NCBI GenBank assembly: GCA_017163975.1
Contig: JAFFSR010000251.1
Coordinates: 1,426,001 to 1,490,000 of the forward strand
Length of the DNA: 64,000 bases
Source: Anastatus disparis
Taxonomy: Eukaryota; Arthropoda; Insecta; Hymenoptera; Eupelmidae
Reading direction: 5' to 3'
Made by a program: the position numbers and the translations under genes
Part shown: piece after piece, positions 12,231 through 25,500 of the stretch
How the letters are laid out: each line of letters opens with the position of its first letter
Position numbering within the stretch: the stretch's first letter is position 1
Notes under the pieces: model-generated
Database searches by the model: none
Seen by the model: only the letters and a program-made list of their open reading frames with translations
What the model was told of the DNA's origin: nothing

Positions 12231-13210
12231 GCCAGCGCTAATCTTTTTAACAGCTTTTAAGAAAATCTGAGAAATGCAGTTTAAAAAAAAACAAACTCAC
12301 ATGTTTAACCACTTCTCATGATACAGTGGCACGTGTCACTTGTCATTTTATCTCGCGACACTTTGTATTGAAATTTTTAAAATTTCTCATTTTTCCTCCT
12401 CGCTTATCGAGCAGGTTAATTTTTATTTTTAATTATAAATAGCGAAGATAGGATTTAGGTATATAATCTATGAATATGAAAAAAAAAAATGGTATTATAA
12501 CGTTAAATCAGGCGTGCGATAAATAAGAATTCATGCGTTTAATAAAAGTTAATAATCTTTATTATTTTCCTTTTTAATTTTTTTTTTTTTTCTATAAAAA
12601 TTAAATAATAGCCTCAATGAAATTATTTTTAGATTTATCAGACACAAGAGCTTTAACAAAGAACTTGACATTGAGGAAAAAATTTAATTTTACGTATGTT
12701 GCTTTTACCCTCTGACGCAAATTAAATAACGGGTGTATGCAGGTAAATTTAATTTTATAAGTTGGGCTGGAAAATATCACGGCTAAAATTAATTAATTTT
12801 TAAAACAAATAGAATTTTATCTACTCAAAAAAATATGAAAAGTTTAATTAATTAATTTAATTGTATACCAACAAGTCGTTTTAAGAATAATTAATTTAAT
12901 AATGATATAAGGACTTTTGCTGTTAAATGAATAATTGTCATAAAATTAATAAGATAAATGTTCAACAAACAATAAACAGATGAATTTAACAATTGAAAAT
13001 ATTTATTCGCAGAGTAAAAACAAAAATATTACAGTAATAAAAACGTCAAGGAGCTAAAATTAAAAATAAGAGCATCGATTTAAAAGGATTCTGTTTTCCT
13101 GTTCGCCCGATGAATAATAAACACGAGAAAAATAAACTCCAAAAATTTCCTAGCATGGATTATCCTATCCCTTTCTCTCTTTCTCGTATATTCAGTACAC
13201 AGTTTGGAGC
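12231..13210. other. AT-rich stretch without recognised features
   Basis: No exon, RNA gene or structured repeat recognised. Confidence 0.4.
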
Positions 13211-13401
13211 GTGCCCAGGGATCATGACATAAATCAAACTCATAACATTACTTGGCTCATGCATACATATCGACCGCGTGAAATCTTGCCGATGCTTCTC
13301 TTTTTTTTTATTTTCGTCGAACCGATGGCTTATTTTAAAAAAAAAAACTCAAAAATTAAAAAAAAAAAATTATTTATGTATGTAATGTATGTAGTACCTC
13401 A

Positions 13402-13638
13402 ATGAAAAGCTCCGTTTCATTGTTGATTTTGGCTGTTGTAACCGGCATGGATGCACGAATGGTTTGTTCTTGTATTATGCATCGAATTAAAACTAACTAC
13501 TTTAATGTATTTAAAATAAACGCGCACGCACTACATCTCTTTTTTTCTCTCTATATAAAGAAAAACAAAAATCCATGCAACCTTGCTCCTTTCGATATAC
13601 TAAACTGCGTCCCGTACCGTGCGCGCAGCTGCTACTAG
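13402..13638 (+). CDS. Small ORF with signal-peptide-like N-terminus (78 aa), doubtful
   Basis: The ATG at 13402 opens a 78-codon frame. It starts MKSSVSLLILAVVTGMDA, a plausible short signal peptide, and the rest carries scattered cysteines (CSC near residue 24, further C at about 60, 70 and 77). The mid part (from about residue 30) is low-complexity and Lys/Phe-rich, as random AT-rich DNA would give. I recognise no family. It could be a first exon only, or chance. Confidence 0.15.
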   Translation: MKSSVSLLILAVVTGMDARMVCSCIMHRIKTNYFNVFKINAHALHLFFSLYIKKNKNPCNLAPFDILNCVPYRARSCY

Positions 13639-13880
13639 CCCAAGCTAGAGACGGGCTATATACAAACGATGAGATAAAAATCAGCCGTGCTGCTGATCTC
13701 TCTCATTCTATATATATATAGCTATTACTTTTATACTGCTTGCTAGTAGACAAGGAAGGCTGGCTTTTTTTATCGAGTTTGTTTCTGGATTGGCAATTGT
13801 TAGGTTCTGAAAAGTTACCGCTAGAGCGGCGGCACTTGTTGTTAAAATTTCTTGAATATAGATGGCGCTAACTGTTATGT
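13600..13880. promoter_or_regulatory. GC-richer regulatory-looking patch with a CTCF-like motif
   Basis: Composition shifts away from the AT background, with GTGCGCGCAGCTGCT and ACCGCTAGAGCGGCGGC. At 13858-13872 the plus strand reads ATAGATGGCGCTAAC, which contains AGATGGCGC, a fit to the insect CTCF core AGRKGGCGC. A TATATATATA run lies at about 13711. This may be an insulator or promoter between the MMD-like and SLC16 domains; that is inference. Confidence 0.3.
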
Positions 13881-14146
13881 TGAGGAGTGTTAATACAAAA
13901 TAAGTCAGATGAATTGAGAAAGTTCATTCAATTTTATATTAATTGAATGAAAAATTGAAATATTAAATTAAAATTTTATAGAGGTTAAATGAAATTCGAC
14001 AGAAATTAATAAAAATATGTTTTTTTTATTTAGTTTGTATATTAAATTAATCATAATAATATACAATATTTATAAATGTAAATAATAAGTCTTTTTTTTT
14101 TTAATTTAATATCACTTTTACCTATAATTAAGTTATAGTTTCAGTT

Positions 14147-14210
14147 TTATTTTCGAAACTTGTTGAAGAGTCCTTTGGCGTTATGTTTTCCATCTTGGTA
14201 ATAGTGAACA
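14147..14210 (-). CDS. Orphan candidate terminal exon, unknown gene
   Basis: On the minus strand, TATTGTTTTAG is an acceptable splice acceptor (exon start 14210). The frame that follows, after one leftover base, reads VHYYQDGKHNAKGLFNKFRK and stops with TAA (14149-14147). The codons (GAC/AAC/TTC/CTC/AAG) look coding against the AT background, and the Lys/Arg-rich tail resembles the end of a small protein. A second open frame overlaps it (MENITPKDSSTSFENKTETI...), so the reading frame is not certain. I found no upstream exon between here and 16547, and I do not recognise the family. Confidence 0.25.
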
Positions 14211-14219
14211 CTAAAACAA

Positions 14220-16540
14220 TACAAAATTCATATTATAAAAATATTCAATAATAAACGATAATTCTAATGTTATAGGCATTCTAAGGTTATTTTGCAACAG
14301 TAGATTCGAATAATATTTCAAATAAGTTTAAAACAAAAGCTGTTATTTATACAGTTTGAAACTTATTTGAAATTTTTACTCAAGATTTTAAAAATTGTTG
14401 ATGTGACAATTATTAATTTATTTTGAAAAATTATCTTTTTATTAAAAAATTGCAATTGTTTAGAAATTTTTAATTTGAATTAATAAATTTATCATGAAAT
14501 AAAAGAAAATTGTAATAATTGAAATTAATAATTTTAAAATATAATCATTGGAAACTTATAATATTTTAATTAAGATATTATTTTGACTCTAACAAATGAA
14601 TATAGTTTGTAATTTACAAATCATTCATGACTTCGTTTATAAATAATAATAATATGCTATTGTTAAAAATGACAAATAAAATACATTCATTCGATTTTCA
14701 CATTAAATATTTAAATATTTAAATAAATAATAGGAAAAAAGAAAAATATAGTAATGCGTGCGCTTAGAATCGCTGCTACTAATAAAAAGAAAACCAATAC
14801 TAAAACTACAAGCCTTAAGCAATAATTTGTTAAAACTATAAATCTGCATAAGCGTGCAATTTTGTTAGTGCGATACTACTTCTACTAAAACGTGCTTAAT
14901 AGGTCTATATAGCTACAACAGTAATTTCACAAAACGTGCATAATAGTGCAATATTATCATAGATGTTTTTATATGTATACCTCCTAAAATTTTAAGTATT
15001 CCAAGCTCCAGTTATTGCATAACTCTAGTATGAAAATTATCATTTTTTTTTTCATTAATATTGGGTTCTTTTTTTAATAAACAATAAAACATGGCCTTTT
15101 TTTTTAAATAATCATATATATAAATTACACTCTTTTTATACATTTTAAAGTATTAATACATAACTTTCCACAAACAATTTTTCTTTCGCAAATATACAAA
15201 ATATGATTTTTCGTTAAACGCTCGGTGCGTTTTATACAGTTTTGATTGCTATTTCAACATAAAAAAAACTAACGTAAAAACACCATTTTTTTTACATTAT
15301 GATCTTATAATTAATTGGCTTAATATCTCATGTAAAGTAAATCTAACATCGTAAAATCAAAATTCTACATGAATAAAAATCAGTTGACGATTGATTATAA
15401 TAAAGGCAAATAAATCACGTAGTTTTTTTTAATTATTTCATTATCTCATTAAAATTATAATTTATACAACACGCATTTTTTATTATAATCAATTCATAAT
15501 TTAATTGCATTTTTTCCCAACATAATTTTTTAAGTATTCACGTTAATATTTCTAAATTAATATGGAGTTAAAATCGCAAATGAGTTTGTTAGTGTTCGTT
15601 AAAAAGGCACGTACACTTTAGAAGTTTCATAAGGTAATAAAAAGTAATGAATAAAATTTATCCATCTTTGAATATTTAAATCAAACATACATATGTTTAA
15701 ATTGATATGTAAAATTGAACAAGAGTACAGATTATTTTAATGTTACAAATTTCTTTGAAATTATTTTTACACTATTTCAAGTAAATCAGAAAGAAACACT
15801 TGACTAAACGCCCAAACTCTAGGACCACAAAGCGAGTACACTCCTTGTCAATCAAAGTTTTTTTGAGTCTAGGAGATTTTATAAAAAAGTAGTCGTATTT
15901 GCGCTATACTAGAATGAAAATGAGTATAATATAGCTACAGTGCGGTTATTTCCCGTAAGATGCAGTATTAATTTTGCAGCTTTTAATGATTATCCATTTT
16001 TTCTATAAAATCACCTGGACTCTCAAAATTTGAACTTATTCATTTTTAAGCCAAAATCTACCTTATGAACCTTCTTACCTAATATTTAAAATATTGTTTA
16101 AGTTAAATGATTTCTTATTCAACATAATACTTTGATAAAAATTTTCATGCTTTATCGAGCCTAAAAACAATAATCAATGATTTGTAATTTTTAAATATTC
16201 TATATTACATCACCGTCGATTCCATTATTTTACGATCGAAGAAATTTTTGTTGTTTTGTATATTCCAACGACAAGATACAAGAATATTCGGACGTAAATA
16301 AAAAAAAATTTCCATAGTTTTTATCACCAAAAATATTTGTCTTGTTGCATTATAGCATCGCACGATAGCGTCTAACCAAATTATAAGCACCAAATGTATG
16401 TATTCATTCCTCCAGTTTATGCGCAGTGTCTATAGCCATTCATTAGAATACTGCAATTAAATATTAAAATTAAATTTTCCAGACCGTTACATACTGTAAT
16501 GGACATCATCAAAATTTTTCATCGGCACTTGTATACAATT
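14220..16540. other. AT-rich stretch without recognised genes
   Basis: No further exon is supported. Short repeats of CGTGCTTAAT/CGTGCATAAT type occur near 14890-14950. It would include the 3' UTR of the SLC16 gene (minus strand, downstream of 16548). Confidence 0.4.
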
Positions 16541-16547
16541 CGCAAGA

Positions 16548-19500
16548 TCAATGTTGATTCGTTTGAACTTCCAAGTCTTGATACTGTCGTCTTGGTCGAG
16601 ACGTCGGTGGGCTGATACGATACTTTCTCAACAGCGGCGAGAACTCGTCATTTTGCAATCGTGCATAATGATCATTGTAACGATAATCGTTTCGATAATA
16701 ATCAACATCCAAGACTCTCTGATTAGCGCTCAATGCCGGCGCTGATGTCAGTGCACTGGGTAATCCTAAGAACGAAATATTTGCAGCACGGCCAAAAATT
16801 TCTAGTTTTTTTTTTTGTTTATTTTGCTTATTTTATGCAAATTTATCTATACATTGTTCTAAGACAATGAAATTGTGGTTCCTTTAAACAAGCATGCTTA
16901 ATTAACTTGGATGCAGACTGATGAACTAATTTTATTTTAAGCGTTCGTCCGTTTTCTCTTTTTAATTTTAGCACATTACAATCGACCGTAGAGCGTTTCA
17001 ACATTAAAATAAGATTACAGTCTACGTTGAAGCTTTAAAAAAATATTTGAATTCTCTTAATTGACCGAATGATATTTATTATCTCATCAAAGTTTCCCAG
17101 CATGCAGAGGTTCATTAAAAGCTATAGGACTTATTAGTAAAACTTTTTCAAGTATCAACGTAGTCTTATCTAATAAAACAGTTGATATTATTTCAGTATT
17201 GTCTCTTTAAATTTACAATATTCTAGATAATCTTACGGTGATCAACGTAATCTTCCTTTTATAAATGAACAATAGCTTCATTGAACAATGTAGTTTTGAG
17301 ATGACGATGAGAAAAAAAAATAATGACAATGTACTTAACGTGTTCGTAAAGATTTACAACTATAATGACTTACTCGATAATATCGACGATTTAACGCTAC
17401 ATATACTCGCAATACAAATTATGCATCTTCATTTAAATTCTATGATATTGTAAGTTAGTGAGGTACTTAATTATTGATATTAACCTCTTGATTAATTGCT
17501 TATACTCAAAGAAATTTTTAATCAATACCTCGTACGTAACATTAGCTTAAATGTGATTAACAACGATAAATCCATAGCTTTATCAACCGAAAAATTAAAA
17601 CTAGGATAAATGTTGAACAAAAATTTATCTAGTCTAAGAGCTCTTAAGTCTGTACGGATTATAAAATATAATATTGTAAAAAAGAATAAAAAAAACCCCA
17701 TAGTAAAAGAAGAAAATTATTAATTCGAAAGAACACTTACTGTGAAAGATATTATATATTCATATGGCAATATTTGTAAACGTATGTATAGAATAGATTA
17801 TTGTTTAATATTTTCATTGAATCAGCTAATTGTAATAAAAACTTGTACTTTGTATGCAGTAAATTTATTTATCGCAAAAATATTCTCTCTCTATACTTTT
17901 TCTCTCTTATAGTCTGATTTGATTTGTCAAAGTTAGCCCTACGTATATTGCACTTTTATTTTAGCGACCATATATATATAATACGATTTTTAAAAATATA
18001 ACACTTTTCTTTCAACGATTCTCGCGGCACCTCGATCCATAGCGAGTTTTAAAAACGTTATAAGTTGTCTTTAAATAGTAAAATAGTTGTGCATATATTT
18101 AGAAAAAAAAATGTGCTAAATTTTCAGAATTTCAAAATTTACATTATATCAATCTTAAATATAATTACTATCGAAATTGACATTTATTGCGTTTAATAAA
18201 TTTAAGCACAATGTTCAATTTTTAATCACCGAGTTGCGTTAAAAAGTCAGCACATTTTTTTGTATAACTATTAATTTCTAAAAATACACGAGTTTTTCAT
18301 TTTTATCGCGTTTCGTATAGCTATACATAAATCAATCTTTTAACCATTGCTTACGTATAGAATATGGATATGCGCATAAGTTAATGCTCAAACTTAATAA
18401 ATGCTACATTTTAAATTTCGCGCATACGTTATTCCTGATATACATTGAATATTCTTTTTTTTTTTTTTTTTAATTATAACACCGGGTCATAGAATTTTTC
18501 AATTTAAACTTAATTTAGCACACTAACCATTTTGCCTCTTAGGATCGGTTAAGGATTCTTCGACGTCGAGCTCGTCATCGGGCCGTCGATCGTCCGGAGC
18601 ATCGCTTACGCGATATACGAGAAACATTGCTAGAGCACCGCAAATTGGTGGGATACCGGCGAGTAAAAACGGTAGGTGATACGATCCTGAAATTAAATAT
18701 TTATGCACATATGTAACGTTGGTTAAGATGTAAAAAATATTTAAAAAAATCGTGTATAAATTTTTACCGGTATCAAAAGCAACATTACATACGGATAGAA
18801 ATTCTAATGGATATACCATATTTGATTGTAACTGCGGTATATACTGTGATTGATTTTACATAAAATTTACTAAAATATGGTAAAAATTGTTACACGTAAT
18901 ACAGTGAATATTCCATAAAAAAATCAATTCTCTTCTGTATAGAGTAATAGTTTATTGCAATTTTTACCATATCCAAAGTAATTTTTATACGAAAACAAAT
19001 ATGTCCCACAGTTACAATGCAATATACTAATTTCAGCCATAGAACTTCTTATCGTGCAGTAGCTCGTTTCCTCTTCAGTAAATTTATAATGAAAAGTATA
19101 CTAAATAGCTAAAATTTTGTTTGAGCTTCTTTTTAATTAATTAGAAAATATTTAATAAATTTTTCATTATTTTTACAGGTTGAAATTTTTTTTTAGTTTG
19201 ATAATTTAATAAAAGAAAATAAAATAATTAAAAATAACCTGTATGATCATAAATTTTTCCAGCAATAGGCGGACCAGCCGTCAAAGGTATCGAGCACATT
19301 CCAAGTAAAAATCCAATTGCTTGTGCCGCATCCTTTTGACCGCAAATATCAAAGGCAATGGGACCCAATAATGAAATAAAGCACCCGTCAAACAGACCCA
19401 TACAAAGAGCAATTCCAAGAAGTACTGGAAATGATTTCGTTGATGAAAGACACATTGTAAGAATACCTATGCTAAAAAATGATACCTAAACAGAAATGAA

Positions 19501-22500
19501 AATTAAATTATCATTTTATGCTTAACACTTCTTCTTCTTCTTCTATTCTCTCTACGGGATTTACATCCCATTGAACCAAGATTTTTGACATACTTGATAT
19601 ACTCAGAAATTTTATCGACATTATCAAACTAAATTGATTCAGTTATTTGCGTAAATTATTTCCATATACGAAAATTTTAATACTCTGAATTATAGATTAA
19701 ACAATTACCTGTTGAAGAAGTATCCTATTGACTTTTGGTAAATCAGCTATGTAACCGAAAACAAGTCGGCCAATACCTGACGTTATACCAATGCACATTA
19801 CTGGCCATTTCGTATCGGCATTTTCGAATGACGTTTCCACAAATTTTCCTATATGAACGTACGGTACGAAATACCTAAAAATTAATTATAGTTCATTGTT
19901 AACATAAAACCTTATGATATTGAAGATAAAACTCACCCAAAGAGAGCGATTGGAATTGCACTAGCCCATACCACGTATTTTTTTCTTTTCCAAATTGACA
20001 CGTTTACAACTTCTTTGAGCATGGTGCCGAATTTTTTCTTCCGCATCATTTCCTCGTCGTCAGGTAGGTGCACTAACATAAACAAATTTATATCAGAATA
20101 TTTTCCAAAATAAATTTATTTCTAAAAGGGTCAAATACTTTCTAGATTGTATGATTATTTACGAGTGTTTGTGATTATTCATCATATTCGGTAAAAGATT
20201 ATTCATATTAAATTATTACATTCACGAATATATAATTTAATTTTTCAAAAATATTTTGTTTCTTTGAAAGTTATGAAATTTGTGTATAATGTCTTGGATA
20301 TATTCATAAAAATTTCCTAAAAATTGCATAAAAATTTTGAATTTAATCGTAGAGAAGCACGTGCATTTTTAAAAGATTAATTAAGAATCAATAAAATAAT
20401 AATCTTACATGGAATGGGCTTAAATAGTACAGCGCACAGCATAACCACAGCCGTAAGTACAGACAAGCATTTGAGTGTGCCCTCGAGATTGAACTTGTGC
20501 AGCATAAGTTCTATGACGTATGGCAAAAGTATCGTGAATACAGAGCTACCTGTCGTTACGATACCGTTAACCAAACCCAAATGTTTTTTAAAATAATGTC
20601 CTAGTATCACTAAACTCGGCGTATAAGCCAAGCTTGCGCCAACTCCGTACATGACGCCGTACGTCAAGCATAAATATTCCACCTGTTGAAAAGTTTAGTA
20701 GCTATAATATTCTATAAATTACTCGCATTAAAATTATCATTTTTACATTCAATTATTGAAAAAGACATTTCTAATAATTTTAATTATTATTCGATTAAAA
20801 TTCATGTGATTTATTCCTATCCCAACAGTGACCCACCCTCGGGAAAAATATACGACTTTACTACCTTGTTGCAGAATGTACTATTATATAAGTTACCGAT
20901 ATTGCAATTTTTTAGATCTTTTATCTTTATTAAAAAATTTTTTATATTGTTTCTGTGTTATTATGCTTTTTATGACTTAATATGAAAGAGTAAAACAGGA
21001 ATTATTTTAAAAAATTTTGAAATAAGAATAAAAATTTTGAAAATTTTCTATTAACGTGGGTATTTTACATCCCCTTAAAAATTATAAATGGTAATATTAT
21101 TTGTTTGCTTTGAAAAATCTTATTTATATTTTAATTACCCGATTTATCAATAAAGACGACAAAAACATGCCACCAGCGGCCAAAGCACCGCCTATAAATG
21201 TTGTCAACTGGATGCCAATTTTATCCGTTAGAATTCCAGCGATTGGGGATAAAAAAAATGTCGTGCCAATCGTCAAAGAACCCACGAGAGCTGAAATTCA
21301 AAGGTTCATTTATAAATAATTGTTGATTATAACTATAATCATTTCTCAATATTCATTAAATATTACTAATACTTTATACTACAACTAAATCACGATAGAG
21401 CTTTATTGAAATTTTAAATAAATTGTTTACTTTTTTTAAGGAGGTTCTTGCGAGTACAGCTAAGGTCAAAATCGATAAAAAAGTGTATGTAAATATTTAT
21501 ATATATATTTATTTTTGAAAATTAAATAATTATTTTTTACGTTCAAATCTACTATGAACGTTGCATTTTTTGCACGTTACGTACTTAAAATGTAAATAAA
21601 TTGTCATGAATTCGATCGCGTAGTACAATGTATACATATATATATGTATGTAACATGGCGTCTGTGACCGGTTTCTGCTTTTAGGTTAAGTTTGCTTATT
21701 TAAATTTTAATATTTTAATAATAATATAATAAAATTTAAAGAAATAATGTAAAAGTAGCAGAAATAGAATAGTTTATCATAAAAGAGTTTCAGACAAAAT
21801 AATATATATTTATATATAAAATTATTAATTTTATTTTGTTATAAGAATTTAAAACTTTCGAAATTCGCGCACTTTTTTTGTCGCTGTCGAATGATGCGAA
21901 AAACATGGCTTCTTTTGATCCGGTCGCAAAGACTTTTATTAACTTTAACGTGTAATATCTCAATATTTACCACGGCAATGAGTGATTTACTAGATATCAT
22001 TTGAAAGAGGAAACTTTCTTTTAGACATTTGTTCATCTGACTGTTTTTCAGAAAATCACTCCCTGCTTTGCAAATACTCAATTTTGATATATTTTATTCA
22101 CAGTCCTATAAGAGTCTGTACAAAAAAGTTCAAACTTTAAGTTCTGATTTTATTAAATTTTGCACGGCAAGCCCATAAATTAAGCATACGATCGGATTCA
22201 GGACATTTTAAATAATAAGAAATTTTATTGTGTAGTCTCAGAATTTTCATGCAAGAACCTCCTTAATAATTTACACCCGATATTTTGTTCCGATATTTGC
22301 AATTTTAGAACGCTCAAAATAATACGTTTGTAATTCATGTCGAGCAAACTCTATTTTCCTCGTATCAATATTAATTGATCGATATTAATTAAAGTTAAGT
22401 TAAAGATCAGAAAATAATTTTCCCATTTCCTGTTTCTGATATCCAATAAAAGAGCAAGTGCATACGAGAAAGGGAGGCATTGAAAAAATCGATGCTTTTA

Positions 22501-25500
22501 ATATCTCTACTGATACATTTAAAAAAAAAAGAACGTTGAAAATTTCTATGGACGGTTTGCATCGTCAAGAAAAACAAATAAAAGGGGAAACGTGCGTACG
22601 CGATAGCATGTAATCAATTATAATGCGACATTGTTGCACGACTGGTGATTAATAAAGTTTCCGTGCTCTTAGCTGCTTACAAGTAGTAATTTTAAATATG
22701 CTTTATACGTTACAGCGTTAAATACTAATGAAAACTTGAATTTTCACGTAACGATGCTATATTAATTGGTATCTATAATAAAAATGCGATTGAATCGTGT
22801 GGAAGAAAAAAAAGGAAAAATGTACAAAAAAAAGAGATATGAAAAAAATATTTTTTAACGTTCATCGCAAAATATTTAGCTTTCGAATATTTTAAAAATT
22901 TTTAGCTTTCAAATATTTTAGAAATATTTAGCTTCTACGCAGTCGGAGAAGTATTTATAGTTTATGAAGCATTTGAAAAATGCAATAATTTTGTGAATAA
23001 TTACGAGCGCATACGAAAAAATATTCTTTATTAATTTTACCCTCTATTTTTCATGAATCTAAAAAAAAATTTTAAGCCAAAAATGTAATTTTTTAAAATT
23101 TTCTCTCAAATTAAACGACATTCTCGTATATATATACGAAAACAACATATATGCATGCAATACGTATGCAAAATAGATAAATTCGGTTCAGTGACCAGAG
23201 AAAGCCTTTTCTACAACGTCTTGTTTTAAACTTGTCGATCGCATCCGTAGTATAACAATTACATTGTATCACAATTAATATCGTCAATAAGTAATTAACT
23301 CATCAAGCAATCAATTCTTCTTGTTAAACCCTCCAAAGTTTCAACTCTTAATTCCTCTTTGCTTATATGTATATATTTCTTTTTAAAGACTTTAAGTCCG
23401 AGCAAAGACATAATATTTAATTAATATATTATTTAACGTCGTTTATTGTCGATAATACGATAGCTACAATAAGTTGTCCGATGGATTATTAATAGTTAGA
23501 TGATAATAAACGACTGGCAATTATAAAATGCAAACGAGATAAACTATCAATGCTTCAAACTTAATAAAAAAGTCAGATAAGTTTGATTCGTAAATTATAA
23601 AAATTTTTTATATCGTTTTCCAGATTTTTTTTATGGATTCGTTTTTTTTATAAATATAAAGAGTACTTGTGTCGATTGTACGAATAAATAAATAAAAGAA
23701 TATTTAAATTGGTCTTAAAGTCAAAATAATAATATTAATGATGATAATGATGAACAGTCAGTATACTTTTATTTATAATCACCGTAGAATCTGCAATATG
23801 AAACTTAAAAACTTTAAAATATTCTAAATTAATCTTTAAAACCATGCTAAATTTTATATTTCAGATTCTACGGTGGTGGTTATAAATAAAAGTTTTCCGA
23901 TTGTCGATTGTTATTATCATTATCATTATAAGACTGATAGAAATATTCTATAATTCAGTTTTTTTTCGAAATAGAAAGCCATAATCTTTGCTGCTTTGAT
24001 TTTAAAATTTTATATTTGTATAGGTTTGAATACACTAAAATACAAATAAAAAGTAATAAGCACGTAACAGTCTCATTAATTATATCTTTTTTCGGTAAAC
24101 AATACGACTTATCACGATCAGAGATATTAATCATCAAAGGCATACCGCGATTATTCGCATGCACGGTTTAAATTAAAATCGCGTAATTACAGATAAACGT
24201 ATAATCACGACTCTGAATCCCAGGCACAATTTCACAAGATTAACCAGTTTTGAAAAGATATCGCTTTGCAAAATCGTTAATCTCCTTTGATTTATTATCA
24301 TTTAATTTCTCAATTCATGTATACGTATATATAAGGGCAGTGACTTTGCACACGTGCTCTCCTCAATATCCGTACAACAGCATCCAGCAACATTGTCCGT
24401 ACAGTAGAGAGAAGTTTATTCAATTCGTGTGTACTTAATATTGAATGTCATTGCGCTTATATATTGGGGACCATCAAAATTTATTAACGACCAGACTTTT
24501 GTCATTTAATTTTTTTTAACTTTTAAAATATATCGTACGAGCCAATTTTATTGTTCGCTTGTTTTAAGATTAATTTTATGGCTTATCAATGTCTCGCTTA
24601 ATGTTAAATTGTTACTTGGAAAATTACTTGGCATTATCTTCAAAATTTTGATTAATAACGCGTGCGCCGAACAGAAGCAGTAGTAATATTTACATGAATT
24701 TAGGAATATGTTTGCTTTGTTAATTAATCAAACATGCATAACCGAAATCGTTGTGCAAACGATCTTATTTGAGTAATTAAGATTTTTTATGGTTTTAAAT
24801 GATTTGCAAATACGTTTACGTAAAAATTATACTTTGCAAATATTTATATCAGCAACATCATTTGAGGTATAATTACATAAAATGTTTGAAGTTAACGATT
24901 AAAATTTAAGCTTTAACATTTCAATTAAAAATATTCAATTGTGACTTTGAACTCGATCAATCAATCATGTTTTAAAAATATCTTTCTTAGAATATATATA
25001 TATATATATATATATAAACTTTTTGTCAAATATTTGCTGATAAACTAAAATTTATTAAATACAAACGATATATGTATATTTTGTTATCTTAAAACTGAAA
25101 AAAAAAAGTTTGAGAAATGTGAAATTGTTTTGAATGAAATCAAAACAAATCCGTCGCACAAAATATCAGAAAATAGCCAGCTTAACACAATGAAAAAATT
25201 AATTTACGAATAACATTCTTCGATTGTCTTTTAATTAAGTCTCGAATAGGAGAAAAAAAAAGAAAGAAACTAATGTGCTCTATTCGCTGATTATTTAAAA
25301 TTGACATTTATTATTCTCGATCTTAACAAACCAAATTAAAAAGCTTGCCTGTAAACAAGAAATCGCGAACTTCGTTTATTGACATACGCGCATGCCAATA
25401 TCATCGATTGCTCTTGACTATATCATTGTCAGGAATTCGCGCGTCAGGATTGCTCGGATCGATCTATGGGTTTTTCGCAGGGCTAGCTATGGAATTTTTT

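Noticed and set aside
18523..18525. TAG taken as the only end of the SLC16 protein
   Set aside because: The stop overlaps a good donor, and the exon at 16765-16548 follows in the right phase with coding-like sequence, so I treat the longer form as the main one.
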